NCBI GenBank assembly: GCA_028344575.1
Contig: JAOMBO010000001.1
Location: forward strand, 110,221 to 174,220
Direction of reading: 5' to 3'
Length of the DNA: 64,000 nt
Source of the DNA: Candidatus Nitrosopelagicus sp.
GTDB lineage: Archaea; Thermoproteota; Nitrososphaeria; Nitrososphaerales; Nitrosopumilaceae
Shown here: piece by piece, positions 52,600-61,713 of the stretch
How the letters are laid out: each line of letters starts with the position of its first letter
How positions within the stretch are numbered: position 1 is the stretch's first letter
Notes under the pieces: model-generated
Databases searched by the model: none
Told to the model about the DNA's origin: nothing
The model's input: the letters and a program-made list of their open reading frames with translations, nothing else
Position numbers and translations under genes: made by a program

Positions 52600-53451
52600 A
52601 TGGTTAAAACAATTGCAATAATTGGTGCAGGGGGAGCAATGGGCATGTGGTTTTCAGAATATTTCTCAAAAAAAGGATTTCAAGTTACAGGTTTCGACAA
52701 TACTAACCCAGTTGCAAAAAATATTAAAAAAGCAGATTCGTTAATTAGTGCAATTTTAAATGTGGATTATGTTTTATTATCAACACCAACAAAGAAAACA
52801 CCAGAAATTATTAGATTAATTGCAAAAGAGATGAAAAGAGAATCATTTCTTATAGATATAACTTCACAAAAATCAAAAACAGCAACTGCATTAGGAAAAA
52901 TACCTGCCAAAGTTTCACCAATTTGTATGCATCCAATGTTTGGCCCAGGTGCAAAAAATCTTAAAAATCATAACATAGTTTTGATCCCAATTAAAGATGG
53001 AAAGAAAGAGCTTAATGTTGCAAAGAGTCTTTTCCCAGATGGTAATTTTGTAACAATTGATTCAACAGAACATGATAAAAAAATTGCAATGATTCTTGGT
53101 TTAACTCATCTAATCAACATAGCATTTGCAAATATACTAGCAAAAGATGATAAAATATCATTAACAGAGAAAATGGCAGGAACTACATTCAAAGCTCAAA
53201 AGATTTTGGCAGAAAGTATAATGACAGAATCTCCAGAATTAATTGAAACTATAATATCAAATCCAGAAATTAGAAAGGTTGCAGAAGAGTTTTGGAAAGA
53301 TGTTGGAAGATTATTAGCATCAGCACAAGAAGGAAAAGGTGAAGAGATTATTGAGTATATCAATACAAATAAAGAAAAAATGGCTCAAAATGTTGACCTA
53401 GACAAATCATACAAGAAACTAACAAAGATGGTCAATACAATTGATAAATAA
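52600..53451 (+). CDS. tyrA: Prephenate dehydrogenase
   Basis: The 283-aa protein has an N-terminal NAD-binding motif (IIGAGGAMGMWFSEYFSKKG). The prephenate-binding region ICMHPMFGPGAKNLK and HDKKIAMILGLTHLINIAFA with its conserved His residues follow. It directs prephenate to tyrosine. The C-terminal helical domain is complete. Its stop overlaps the NUDIX start by one base (TAATG). Confidence 0.93.
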   Translation: MVKTIAIIGAGGAMGMWFSEYFSKKGFQVTGFDNTNPVAKNIKKADSLISAILNVDYVLLSTPTKKTPEIIRLIAKEMKRESFLIDITSQKSKTATALGKIPAKVSPICMHPMFGPGAKNLKNHNIVLIPIKDGKKELNVAKSLFPDGNFVTIDSTEHDKKIAMILGLTHLINIAFANILAKDDKISLTEKMAGTTFKAQKILAESIMTESPELIETIISNPEIRKVAEEFWKDVGRLLASAQEGKGEEIIEYINTNKEKMAQNVDLDKSYKKLTKMVNTIDK

Positions 53452-53855
53452 TGCATAAAACAAAAATTGTTACTACATTTTTAACAAACTCAGATAAAAT
53501 TTTACTCTTAAAACGAAGTCAAAAAGTAAAAAGTATGAAAAATCTCTGGGCAGGAATTAGTGGAATAATAGAAGGAGATGAAAGACCAGTTAAACGTGCA
53601 AAAATTGAGGTTTATGAAGAAGTTGGAATTGAAGAATCAGATATTAAATTAATCAGAGAGGGAGATGTGATTTTAATAGAATCCCCTCAATATGAAAATC
53701 ATCAATGGGAAGTTTATCCGTTTTTATTTTCTTGTAATAATCGAAAAATTAAATTGAATTGGGAAAATTCAGATTCAAAATGGATAAGTATGAATGAATT
53801 AAATGATTTTGTAACAGTTCCAAGTCTTGACAAAGTATTAACTAGATTGTTCTAA
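53451..53855 (+). CDS. NUDIX hydrolase
   Basis: The 134-aa protein has a Nudix-type helix, GIIEGDERPVKRAKIEVYEEVGIEE, with the catalytic EVYEEVG core; the usual RE just before it reads IE. Another part of the fold, LLKRSQKVKSMKNLWAGISG, is typical. The substrate is unknown. It is coupled to tyrA by a one-base overlap and overlaps the opposing thiC 3' end by 18 bp. Confidence 0.88.
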   Translation: MHKTKIVTTFLTNSDKILLLKRSQKVKSMKNLWAGISGIIEGDERPVKRAKIEVYEEVGIEESDIKLIREGDVILIESPQYENHQWEVYPFLFSCNNRKIKLNWENSDSKWISMNELNDFVTVPSLDKVLTRLF

Positions 53856-55166
53856 TTTTTCAGGATCTTTTTCATATTTTCTTTGTTGAGGTAGCATCAG
53901 ATACACACATGCTCCACCACACATAGTACAAGGTACATTATTTCCAGGATGTTGACCAGTTCTTCCATGGATTTTTGCCGCTTGCTCAGGATCTATAGAT
54001 AACGCCAATTGTTTTTCCCAATCTAAAGTTCTTCGTGCTTCAGTCATCTTCATATCCCATTTGATTGCTTTTTCTCTCAATTTAACAAGATCACCAGCGT
54101 GTGCTGCAATACGATATGCAATTAGACCCGCTTTTACTTCCTCAGCGTTAGGTAGAGCGAGATGCTCAGAAGGAGTTAGATAACATAAAAGATCAACACC
54201 CTCACTGGCAGATACGGCTGCACCTATAGCACTTGCAATATGGTCATGTCCAGATGCAATATCTGTCACCAAAGGTCCTAAAACATAGTAAGGAACATCA
54301 CCAATAAGTGATTTTGCTAATCTAACATTTGCAGCAACTTCATTTAATGGAACATGACCTGGACCTTCAATCATAACTTGAACTTCTTTTTCATTTGCAC
54401 GTTTAGCTAATCGTGAGATATTAATCATTTCTTGAACTTGTAGTTCATCATGAGAATCTAAGATTGAACCAGGTCGTAATGCATCACCTAAACTGAATGT
54501 TACATCATATTTTTGTGCTAATTCCATCATATAGTCATAATGAGTAATGTAAGGATTTTCTTTATCATATTTTAACATCCATGCTGCAGTAATAGTTCCA
54601 CCTTTACTGACTACGCCAGCATAACGCTCAACTTTTAGAATTCTTTTAGCAATTTCTTTTGTTATACCAGAATGAATTGTTGTATAATCAACTCCATCTT
54701 TTATGTTATTTTCAAATGCTTTGAGAAAATCATCTTCAGTAATGTCTAATGGATTTTTGTGTTTTTCTACTCCAAAATTATATGCTTCATAAATTGGTAC
54801 AGTCCCAAACGTAATTGGTGCAACCTCTAACAATTTTCTTCTGACAACTCCAACATCACCACCATCACTTAAATCCATAATTGTATCTGCATGGTATTTT
54901 ACTGCAACTTTTGCTTTCTCAACTTCTTCATCAATATCTACATTCAAAGTAGAAGTACCAATGTTAACATTCACCTTAGTTTTTGTACCTTTACCAATTG
55001 CAACATTGTGTATTTTTTCTTTACGTACATTGTTGCTTGGAATAATTATTGAACCGCTAGCAACTTTTGGTATTAACCAATCAAGCGTAACATCTTCATC
55101 TTTTGCTACCTGTTTCATTTCATCAGTAGCTATACCTCTTCGTGCGGAAGTCATTTGAGTCGCCAT
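53838..55166 (-). CDS. thiC: Phosphomethylpyrimidine synthase ThiC
   Basis: The approximately 442-aa radical SAM enzyme converts AIR to HMP phosphate. It shows DLSDGGDV, DYTTIHSGITKEI, SKGGTITAAWMLKY, LGDALRPGS and the C-terminal cluster motif PCTMCGGACVY (CxxCxxxC). The ATG at 55166 (MATQMTSARRG) is preferred over the track start. It is divergent from thiDN with about 50 bp between, too little for a TPP riboswitch. Confidence 0.95.
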   Translation of the reverse strand: MATQMTSARRGIATDEMKQVAKDEDVTLDWLIPKVASGSIIIPSNNVRKEKIHNVAIGKGTKTKVNVNIGTSTLNVDIDEEVEKAKVAVKYHADTIMDLSDGGDVGVVRRKLLEVAPITFGTVPIYEAYNFGVEKHKNPLDITEDDFLKAFENNIKDGVDYTTIHSGITKEIAKRILKVERYAGVVSKGGTITAAWMLKYDKENPYITHYDYMMELAQKYDVTFSLGDALRPGSILDSHDELQVQEMINISRLAKRANEKEVQVMIEGPGHVPLNEVAANVRLAKSLIGDVPYYVLGPLVTDIASGHDHIASAIGAAVSASEGVDLLCYLTPSEHLALPNAEEVKAGLIAYRIAAHAGDLVKLREKAIKWDMKMTEARRTLDWEKQLALSIDPEQAAKIHGRTGQHPGNNVPCTMCGGACVYLMLPQQRKYEKDPEKLEQSS

Positions 55167-55218
55167 ATAGTAAATTGTCAAATGGTGGATTTAAACAATC
55201 GTTTAATTTACGATCACC

Positions 55219-56496
55219 ATGAATGTTCTTTCGATTGGAGGCTCAGACCCATCATCAGGGGCCGGGATTCAAAGCGATATCAAAACATTTGAAAATCATG
55301 GAGTATACGGACTAACCGTAATTACAGCCATTACTAGTCAAAATACAAAGAAAATTTCTAAAATTTTACCAATTTCATCAAATATAATCAAATCTCAATT
55401 AGAATCAGTACTAAATGATTTCAAAATTGATGCCATTAAAATTGGAATGTTGTATGATACAGCAATAATTAAAGCAGTACATTCAATGATTAAGAAACAA
55501 AAATGTCCAATTGTTGTTGACCCAATAATTGAATCTACAACTAAAACTATTCTCCTGAAAAAATCAGCTATCAAGAATTATAAAAAAATGATAATACCGT
55601 TAGCAACAATCATTACCCCAAATAAACAAGAAGCCAAAATATTAGCAGGAACATCATCGATTAAAGAAGCAGCAAAGGTGATACAGCAATTAGGAGCAAA
55701 AAGTGTTATAATTACAGGGTATAATGAATCAAAAAATATCATAGAAGATTATGTTTTGGAATCAGAAAAAGAATATGTTTTGAAAGGTAAAAAAATTAAA
55801 ATTATCAATCATGGAAGTGGATGCAATTATTCTGCATCAATAACCTCATCACTAGCATTAAAAAGATCAATTCATGATGCAGCCAATTATGCAAAAGAGT
55901 ATGTATTTCAATCTATAAAAAATTCTAAAAAATTAGGTAAAGGAATTAAAATAACACATAAAAAAATATCTGGAATGCAAAAAGAACTTTCAAGTTCAAT
56001 TATTGATTTTCAGAATATTAAAAATAATTCAAAATTAATTCCTGAATGTCAAACAAATTTTGTTTTTTCAAAAATTAAACCGAATAAAATTAGTAATGTA
56101 TTAGGAGTTTCAGGAAGATTAGTTAAAGCAGGTGATAAGATTATCCAGGCGGGGGAACTAAAGTATGGAGGTTCACAACATGTAGCAACCGCAGTTATTG
56201 AAGTTTCTAAGAAATTTCCTGAAATTCGTTCAGCAATTAACATAAAATATCAACCAGAATTAATTGTTAAAGCAAAGAAAAAGGGAATGAAAGTAATAAG
56301 TTATGATAGAAAAAAAGAATCTAAAAATTCAAAACAGAAAGAGAATTCATCAATATCATGGGGAATTTCTAGTTGCCTGAAATCTACAAAACCAGATATT
56401 ATATTCCATAAAGGAGACATGGGAAAAGAACCTATGATCATAATATTTGGAATTAATCCAGATGAAGTAGTAAAGAAAATTTTGTTAATCCAATAA
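55219..56496 (+). CDS. thiDN: Bifunctional HMP(-P) kinase / thiamine-phosphate synthase (ThiD-ThiN)
   Basis: The 425-aa fusion has the N-terminal ThiD ribokinase-fold domain (residues 1-250: SIGGSDPSSGAGIQSDIKTF; ITPNKQEAKIL; NHGSGCNYSASI). The C-terminal ThiN domain (about 265-425: GVSGRLVKAGDKIIQAGELKYGGSQHVA; FHKGDMGKEPMIIIFG) follows. ThiN replaces ThiE in many archaea. It is divergent from thiC, so thiamine pyrimidine synthesis and coupling are encoded back to back. Confidence 0.94.
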   Translation: MNVLSIGGSDPSSGAGIQSDIKTFENHGVYGLTVITAITSQNTKKISKILPISSNIIKSQLESVLNDFKIDAIKIGMLYDTAIIKAVHSMIKKQKCPIVVDPIIESTTKTILLKKSAIKNYKKMIIPLATIITPNKQEAKILAGTSSIKEAAKVIQQLGAKSVIITGYNESKNIIEDYVLESEKEYVLKGKKIKIINHGSGCNYSASITSSLALKRSIHDAANYAKEYVFQSIKNSKKLGKGIKITHKKISGMQKELSSSIIDFQNIKNNSKLIPECQTNFVFSKIKPNKISNVLGVSGRLVKAGDKIIQAGELKYGGSQHVATAVIEVSKKFPEIRSAINIKYQPELIVKAKKKGMKVISYDRKKESKNSKQKENSSISWGISSCLKSTKPDIIFHKGDMGKEPMIIIFGINPDEVVKKILLIQ

Positions 56497-56552
56497 ATCA
56501 CTAAAGATTGTATAATTGAACATAAATAGAACTCAAAAGTGCATACAAACTC

Positions 56553-57242
56553 ATGAAGGCAGTAATTTTAGCAGGAGGGCTTGGTACTAGACTACAACCG
56601 TATACAAAAACTCTTCCTAAACCAATGCTTCCATTAGGTGGAAAGGCAATTTTAGAGCATGAAATTGAATGGGTTAAAAAAAATGGAATAAAAGAAATTG
56701 TTCTATGCGTGAGTTATTTACGAAAAAAAATTGAAGATTATTTTGGTAATGGTGAAAAATTTGGCGTTAAAATTGAATATGCCATTTCAAGTAAACCACT
56801 TGCAACAGCAGGTCAATTAAAAACTGCTGAAAAATTTATTGATGGTACATTTGTTTGCCTATATGGAGATTCAATCTATAATTTTAGTTTGAGAAACATG
56901 ATTAAACAACACACAAAATCTAAATCTAATATCACTATGAGTCTCTATGATTACAAATTTAATTTGAAATATGGTGTAATCGATACAAAAAAAAGTGGTC
57001 AGGTAACTTCATGGAATGAAAAACCAGAATTTTCAGCAAAAATTAACATAGGTTGCTATGTAATGGAACCAGAAGTGTTTCAATTAATTCCAAAAAATAA
57101 GCCATATGGAATGGATAGTGTTATACGAAAAACACTTGCAAAGAAAAACAAAGTCGGTAGTGTGATTTCTAAAAAAGGATTTATCGATATTGGGGATAAA
57201 GAAACCTATGAAAAAACAAATGAAGAGTATGGTAAAAAATAG
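56553..57242 (+). CDS. Sugar-1-phosphate nucleotidyltransferase
   Basis: The 229-aa protein of the NTP_transferase family starts MKAVILAGGLGTRLQPYTKTLPKPMLPLGGKA, with the pyrophosphorylase signature G-G-x-G-T-R-L and catalytic Lys. It contains CLYGDSIYNFS (metal Asp) and GFIDIGDKETY. There is no C-terminal left-handed beta-helix, so it is not GlmU-like. The sugar is unknown; the adjacent GNA1-like acetyltransferase suggests an amino-sugar pathway. Confidence 0.9.
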   Translation: MKAVILAGGLGTRLQPYTKTLPKPMLPLGGKAILEHEIEWVKKNGIKEIVLCVSYLRKKIEDYFGNGEKFGVKIEYAISSKPLATAGQLKTAEKFIDGTFVCLYGDSIYNFSLRNMIKQHTKSKSNITMSLYDYKFNLKYGVIDTKKSGQVTSWNEKPEFSAKINIGCYVMEPEVFQLIPKNKPYGMDSVIRKTLAKKNKVGSVISKKGFIDIGDKETYEKTNEEYGKK

Positions 57243-57254
57243 GATGATTTGGTA

Positions 57255-57689
57255 ATGACAGATGTTAAAATTCGAGATATAGTTGAATCAGATATTGATA
57301 ATGGTTTTCTTGAAAGCTTAGACAGTTTACGAAAAGCAAGCGATCTAGATAAAAAAATTGGAAAAGATATACTTAGAAAAATTATCGCAAATCCAGATCA
57401 TGTAATACATGTAGCAGAGATTGATGGAAGAATTGTTGGTTCAACGACATTACTAATTGAACAAAAATTCATTCATAATGGAGGACGTGTAGGGCATATA
57501 GAAGACGTTGTCGTGTCAAAAGAATATGAAGGAAGAGGTCTAGGAATTAAACTTGTGAGTTCATTACTAGAAAAAGCAAAATTGATGAATTGTTATAAAA
57601 CAATTCTAGATTGCAAAGATGAGCTCATTCCATTTTATGAAAGAATTGGATTCAAACAAGAATCAAATCAAATGAGATATAATCATTAA
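57255..57689 (+). CDS. GNAT acetyltransferase resembling eukaryotic glucosamine-6-phosphate N-acetyltransferase
   Basis: The approximately 144-aa protein has the acetyl-CoA loop SKEYEGRGLGIKLV. Segments typical of eukaryotic GNA1 are VGSTTLLIEQKFIHNGGRVGHIEDVVV, NCYKTILDC and IPFYERIGFK. GNA1 acetylates GlcN-6-P on the way to UDP-GlcNAc. It lies 12 bp after the sugar nucleotidyltransferase gene, fitting such a pathway. The substrate assignment is inference from motif resemblance. Confidence 0.82.
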   Translation: MTDVKIRDIVESDIDNGFLESLDSLRKASDLDKKIGKDILRKIIANPDHVIHVAEIDGRIVGSTTLLIEQKFIHNGGRVGHIEDVVVSKEYEGRGLGIKLVSSLLEKAKLMNCYKTILDCKDELIPFYERIGFKQESNQMRYNH

Positions 57690-58945
57690 TTATCTTCTTT
57701 TTTAAAATTAAATAGTTTTGATGCTGCATCAATTACATCAGAATTTCCATGTTCAGTTTCTTTTCTAAGATTATTCATAGGAGTTGACATAATATTTTCA
57801 GCAACAGATTTAGTTAATTCTTCAATTATTTTTTTTTGTGAATCATTTAGTTCACCTAACATACTAAATGCCTTTTCAAGTTCTTTTATTCTGATTGCAT
57901 CCGTACTTTTGAAGACATCTTTTACAATAGGTTCAGCTTCTAATCTTTTCATAGTGGCTTCTAATACTGGCAATTCTTCTTTAATAATTTCTTCTGCAGA
58001 GTTTTTCTGACCAATCCTACTCCTCATATTCTTATCAACCATTTCAGCAATTTGATCAATATTCATCAATTTTATCCCTCTAAGTTCAGCAACTTTTTCA
58101 TCAACAGTTCGAGGATTAGAAAGATCTAGTATCATCATTCCAGAATGTTTAGTTTCAAGAGCCTTTTGTATTCTCTCAAAAGTTACTAAAAAGTAAGGCG
58201 CAGTAGTAGCCACAAATACAATATCATAATTTTCAAAACCAGTTAAGATTGAGTTAAAATCAACAGGTTGACCGCCGACTGTTTTAGAAAATGATGTTGA
58301 ACGTTCTACAGTTCTACTTGAGATAAAGAATGGATATCCACGTTTTGTTAATGATTTTGCAACTAATGTAGCAGCCTCACCGGTTCCAATCAAAAGAATT
58401 TTTTTGGATTTCATTTCATCAACATTTTCTTCAGCAAGTTTAACCGCCATTGAACCTACAGAGATACTTCCTTTGCTAATACCAGTTGAAGTTCTTACTC
58501 TAGTACCAACACGTATGGCTTTATCAAATAATGTATTTAGTGATTCACCGGAAACTTTTAATTTTTTTGCAGATTGAATTGAATCTTTAATTTGTGTCAT
58601 GATTTGTTCTTCACCAACAACCATAGAATCTAAACCAGAAGTTAATTTCAATAGATGTTCATAAACTTCAGAATTTTGGGACCATTCTAAATTTTCTTTA
58701 AAGCTATTTTCTTCTAACCCAGATAGTGATGCCCAAGTTTTTTTAATTTGATCTCTATCAAATGTACTACCAGAACCAAAAATCTCTACACGATTACATG
58801 TTTGTAATATTACACATTCAGACAAACCCGTATGTTCTTTGAAGGATCTATAAGCATTTTCAGAATCACCTAATGAGAATCTTTCAAGTACATGAATAGG
58901 AGATTTCTTAAAAGTTACTCGTGCATTAATAATATTTTTTGTCAT
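57686..58945 (-). CDS. hemA: Glutamyl-tRNA reductase HemA
   Basis: The first committed enzyme of C5 tetrapyrrole synthesis is present (419 aa from the ATG at 58945). It shows the catalytic Cys in CVILQTCNRVEIFG, GEEQIMTQIKDS, the NADPH site ILLIGTGEAATLVAKSL, and the C-terminal dimerisation helix. The start overlaps the preceding sirC-like stop by ATGA, choosing 58945 over the TTG at 58951. Confidence 0.96.
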   Translation of the reverse strand: MTKNIINARVTFKKSPIHVLERFSLGDSENAYRSFKEHTGLSECVILQTCNRVEIFGSGSTFDRDQIKKTWASLSGLEENSFKENLEWSQNSEVYEHLLKLTSGLDSMVVGEEQIMTQIKDSIQSAKKLKVSGESLNTLFDKAIRVGTRVRTSTGISKGSISVGSMAVKLAEENVDEMKSKKILLIGTGEAATLVAKSLTKRGYPFFISSRTVERSTSFSKTVGGQPVDFNSILTGFENYDIVFVATTAPYFLVTFERIQKALETKHSGMMILDLSNPRTVDEKVAELRGIKLMNIDQIAEMVDKNMRSRIGQKNSAEEIIKEELPVLEATMKRLEAEPIVKDVFKSTDAIRIKELEKAFSMLGELNDSQKKIIEELTKSVAENIMSTPMNNLRKETEHGNSDVIDAASKLFNFKKEDN

Positions 58946-59628
58946 TTCCAATCTTTCACCATTTTTTTAATTGTAGTCTGTATTGCCTTGTATTTTCCAT
59001 CTTTTAATAACTCTTTAACACGTTTATCATTCACTAATTCATAAAGAAATTTTTTTCTTTCAATCTGAGTTAAGATATATTTTTTTGATTCAGTTCGTGC
59101 AAATTTTTGGATTTTAATTAATTCTATGTCTTCATTAGAGATATTTTTTTGTATACATTTTTCTGTCTTCGATTTAATTTTTTTTGCCATGATTGGACTA
59201 CCGCCATTAGTAGAAATTGCAATCTTGATTGTTTTTTTGATATCAATTAATGAAAGATATGAAATGTCACTTGAGTCTGGAGAATCAGATGCATATGCAA
59301 GAATTTTCATTTTTTTAGCAGTTTCAACTAGTTTTTGATTCAAAAGTGAGTCAGTAGTTGAAACAATTACTAAAAATGGTTTGTACGTTTTTAAAAAAAG
59401 TGAAGAAGTTATTTTAATTTTTTTAAAAATAATTTTTTTAGTTTTTGCGAGATTTGTAATTTCAGAATTAGGTTTTTCGCCAATTACAATAATTTTACAT
59501 CCTTCATTTTGAAGTAATTTTATGCGTTTCAAGGCTTCATTGCCAGCACCAACAACAATGACTGTTTTCCCATTTAGATGAAGATCGATTATCAACGATC
59601 TGCCATTAACAAAATGTAATTTATACAT
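58942..59628 (-). CDS. Precorrin-2 dehydrogenase / sirohydrochlorin ferrochelatase-like
   Basis: The 228-aa protein begins DLHLNGKTVIVVGAGNEALKRIKLL, the NAD-binding motif of CysG-N/Met8/SirC proteins. STDSLLNQKLVETAKK and ISTNGGSPIMAKKIKSK follow. It oxidises precorrin-2 to sirohydrochlorin, and some members also insert iron. It is the first gene of an operon with hemA and divergent by 49 bp from the siroheme-decarboxylase gene. Confidence 0.9.
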   Translation of the reverse strand: MYKLHFVNGRSLIIDLHLNGKTVIVVGAGNEALKRIKLLQNEGCKIIVIGEKPNSEITNLAKTKKIIFKKIKITSSLFLKTYKPFLVIVSTTDSLLNQKLVETAKKMKILAYASDSPDSSDISYLSLIDIKKTIKIAISTNGGSPIMAKKIKSKTEKCIQKNISNEDIELIKIQKFARTESKKYILTQIERKKFLYELVNDKRVKELLKDGKYKAIQTTIKKMVKDWK

Positions 59629-59677
59629 TCAAGAATACACGTTACATTTTTTAATTGATTTCATAGATTTTGGATAT

Positions 59678-60700
59678 ATGACAAATATGGAAGAAATTGA
59701 CAATGAGATCCTAAATGAAATTCAATGGACCTTCCCGCTAGTTCCAAGACCATTTGATGAAATTGCAAAAAAATTCAATATTTCAGCAGAAGAGGTAAAA
59801 ATCAGATTAACAAAAATGAAAAGAAAAGGAGTGTTAAGGCAATTAAGTGCAATATTTGATACTAGAAAACTTGGATATACCAGCTCGCTAGTTGCAATGG
59901 AAATTGAGGCAGATAAATTAGAGAAAGTTGCTTATCACATAAACAAGCATCCAGGAGTAAGTCACAATTATGAAAGAGAACATCAATTCAATCTTTGGTT
60001 CACATTAGCTGTTCCACCAGGTTCAGATTTACAAACAGAGTTAGATAAATTCTCAAAATTAGATGGTATTAAAAAAGTAAGAATGTTACCAACATTACAA
60101 TTATTCAAAATTGGTGTCAAACTAGACATGGTAGATACAAAAAAACATGATGTAAAACCATCAGAAGCAAAAAAACAAATTAAGAAAGTTGATTTTGTTG
60201 CAACTGAAGAAGATAAAGAATTCATTAGACAATTACAAAAAGACTTTGAAATAATTGATAGGCCATTTCTAAAAGCAGCAACTGCACTAGGAATTACTGA
60301 AGAAAAAATTTTTGAAAGATTGAAACACTATGAAAGTATTGGAGTGATGAGAAGATTTGCAGCAATACTTCGACATAGAGAAGCAGGATTCACAGCAAAT
60401 GGAATGATTGTATGGAAAGTTCCAAAAGAGAGAATTAGTCAAGTTGGAGAAAAATTAGGTGCATTTCCACAAGTCAGTCATTGTTATGAAAGACCAGTAT
60501 ATTCGGATTGGCCATATAACGTATTTTCAATGATACATTGTAAATCAGTGGAAGAGGCAAAAGAAATGGCTAGCGACATACAAAACCAAATTGAGGTTGA
60601 AGAATACAAGATTCTGTTTAGTTCAAGAGAATTCAAAAAGACAAGAGTAGAGTACTTTGTTGAGCATGAATTTAATATTGAAAAATCAATTCCTGCTTAA
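59678..60700 (+). CDS. ahbAB: Fused siroheme decarboxylase (AhbA-AhbB type)
   Basis: The 340-aa protein contains two tandem Lrp/AsnC-like units. Unit 1 (residues about 5-150) has HPGVSHNYEREHQFNLWFT, and unit 2 (about 180-325) has FPQVSHCYERPVYSDWPYN; these histidine-Tyr-Arg segments are characteristic of AhbA/AhbB and NirD/L/G/H. The pair decarboxylates siroheme to didecarboxysiroheme on the route to heme b or d1. The flanking precorrin-2 dehydrogenase, HemA and HemB support this over a transcription-factor call. AhbC and AhbD are not in the window. Confidence 0.9.
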   Translation: MTNMEEIDNEILNEIQWTFPLVPRPFDEIAKKFNISAEEVKIRLTKMKRKGVLRQLSAIFDTRKLGYTSSLVAMEIEADKLEKVAYHINKHPGVSHNYEREHQFNLWFTLAVPPGSDLQTELDKFSKLDGIKKVRMLPTLQLFKIGVKLDMVDTKKHDVKPSEAKKQIKKVDFVATEEDKEFIRQLQKDFEIIDRPFLKAATALGITEEKIFERLKHYESIGVMRRFAAILRHREAGFTANGMIVWKVPKERISQVGEKLGAFPQVSHCYERPVYSDWPYNVFSMIHCKSVEEAKEMASDIQNQIEVEEYKILFSSREFKKTRVEYFVEHEFNIEKSIPA

Positions 60701-60710
60701 GAATATATTC
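60701..60710 (+). promoter_or_regulatory. Palindromic TATA element before hemB
   Basis: GAATATATTC, a perfect palindrome containing TATA, begins 30 nt before the hemB ATG, indicating that hemB has its own promoter despite closely following the siroheme-decarboxylase gene. Confidence 0.5.
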
Positions 60711-60730
60711 AATTAAACCGTACACTAGAC

Positions 60731-61705
60731 ATGCCAGATTTTCCTGAAACGAGATTACGAAGATTAAGAACTACTCAAAAAATGAGAGATTTAGTTCAAG
60801 AAATTTCAATTTCACCAAAAGACCTAATCTGTCCAGTTTTTGTTGAAGAGGGAATTGAAGCAAAAAAGCAGATTAATTCAATGCCTGCAATGGAAAGACT
60901 TCCTTTATCAGAAGTAGTAAATGAAGTCAATACCATTTCAGAATTAGGCATTCCTGCAATCATGTTATTTGGGATTCCAAGTGAGAAAGATGTGGATGGA
61001 ACATCAGCATTTGTAGAACATGGAATTGTTCAAAAAGCAATAGCAGAGATTCGTAAAAATTTTGGAGATAAAATTGTCATAATGGCAGATGTTTGCCTTT
61101 GTCAGTATACAACATCAGGACATTGTGGATTAATCCATGATGACAAAATTGACAATGATTCTAGTTTAAAGACACTAGCAAAAGTTGCAGTGAGTCAGGC
61201 AAAAGCAGGAGTAGATGTTGTTTCACCTTCAGCAATGATGGATGGACAAGTTAAGGCAATAAGAAAGGCCTTAGATGACGAAGGCTTTACTGATGTTGCA
61301 ATTATGTCGCATTCAGCAAAACATAGATCAAATTTCTACTCACCATTTAGAGATGCAGCAGAATGTGCACCACAATTTAGTGATAGACGAACATATCAAG
61401 TTCCATTTACAAATCCAAGAGAAGCAATGAGAGAAGTTGAAACAGATGTTAATGAAGGAGTAGATATTGTTATGATAAAACCTGCATTGACATATTTAGA
61501 TTTGATATCAGAAACTAGAAGACGATTTAATGTTCCAGTGGCAGCATATAGTGTTTCAGGAGAATATGCACTTGTCAAAGGTGCAGCAATGCAAGGATGG
61601 ATAGATGAAGATGAAATGACAAAAGAGATATTGTATTCAATAAAACGTGCAGGTGCAGATATGATTGTCACTTATTTTGCAAAACACATAGCAGAAAAGT
61701 TGTAA
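60731..61705 (+). CDS. hemB: Porphobilinogen synthase HemB
   Basis: The 324-aa enzyme condenses two aminolevulinates. It has the zinc-binding cysteines DVCLCQYTTSGHCG, the first active-site Lys in SHSAKHRSNFYSPFRDA and the second in DIVMIKPALTYLD. Zinc rather than magnesium dependence is indicated. A small unknown gene follows after 8 nt. Confidence 0.96.
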   Translation: MPDFPETRLRRLRTTQKMRDLVQEISISPKDLICPVFVEEGIEAKKQINSMPAMERLPLSEVVNEVNTISELGIPAIMLFGIPSEKDVDGTSAFVEHGIVQKAIAEIRKNFGDKIVIMADVCLCQYTTSGHCGLIHDDKIDNDSSLKTLAKVAVSQAKAGVDVVSPSAMMDGQVKAIRKALDDEGFTDVAIMSHSAKHRSNFYSPFRDAAECAPQFSDRRTYQVPFTNPREAMREVETDVNEGVDIVMIKPALTYLDLISETRRRFNVPVAAYSVSGEYALVKGAAMQGWIDEDEMTKEILYSIKRAGADMIVTYFAKHIAEKL

Positions 61706-61713
61706 GATTGTAA

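Noticed and set aside
59678-60700. Lrp/AsnC transcription regulator
   Set aside because: The tandem units carry the HNYER/HCYER segments of siroheme decarboxylases and lie among tetrapyrrole genes.
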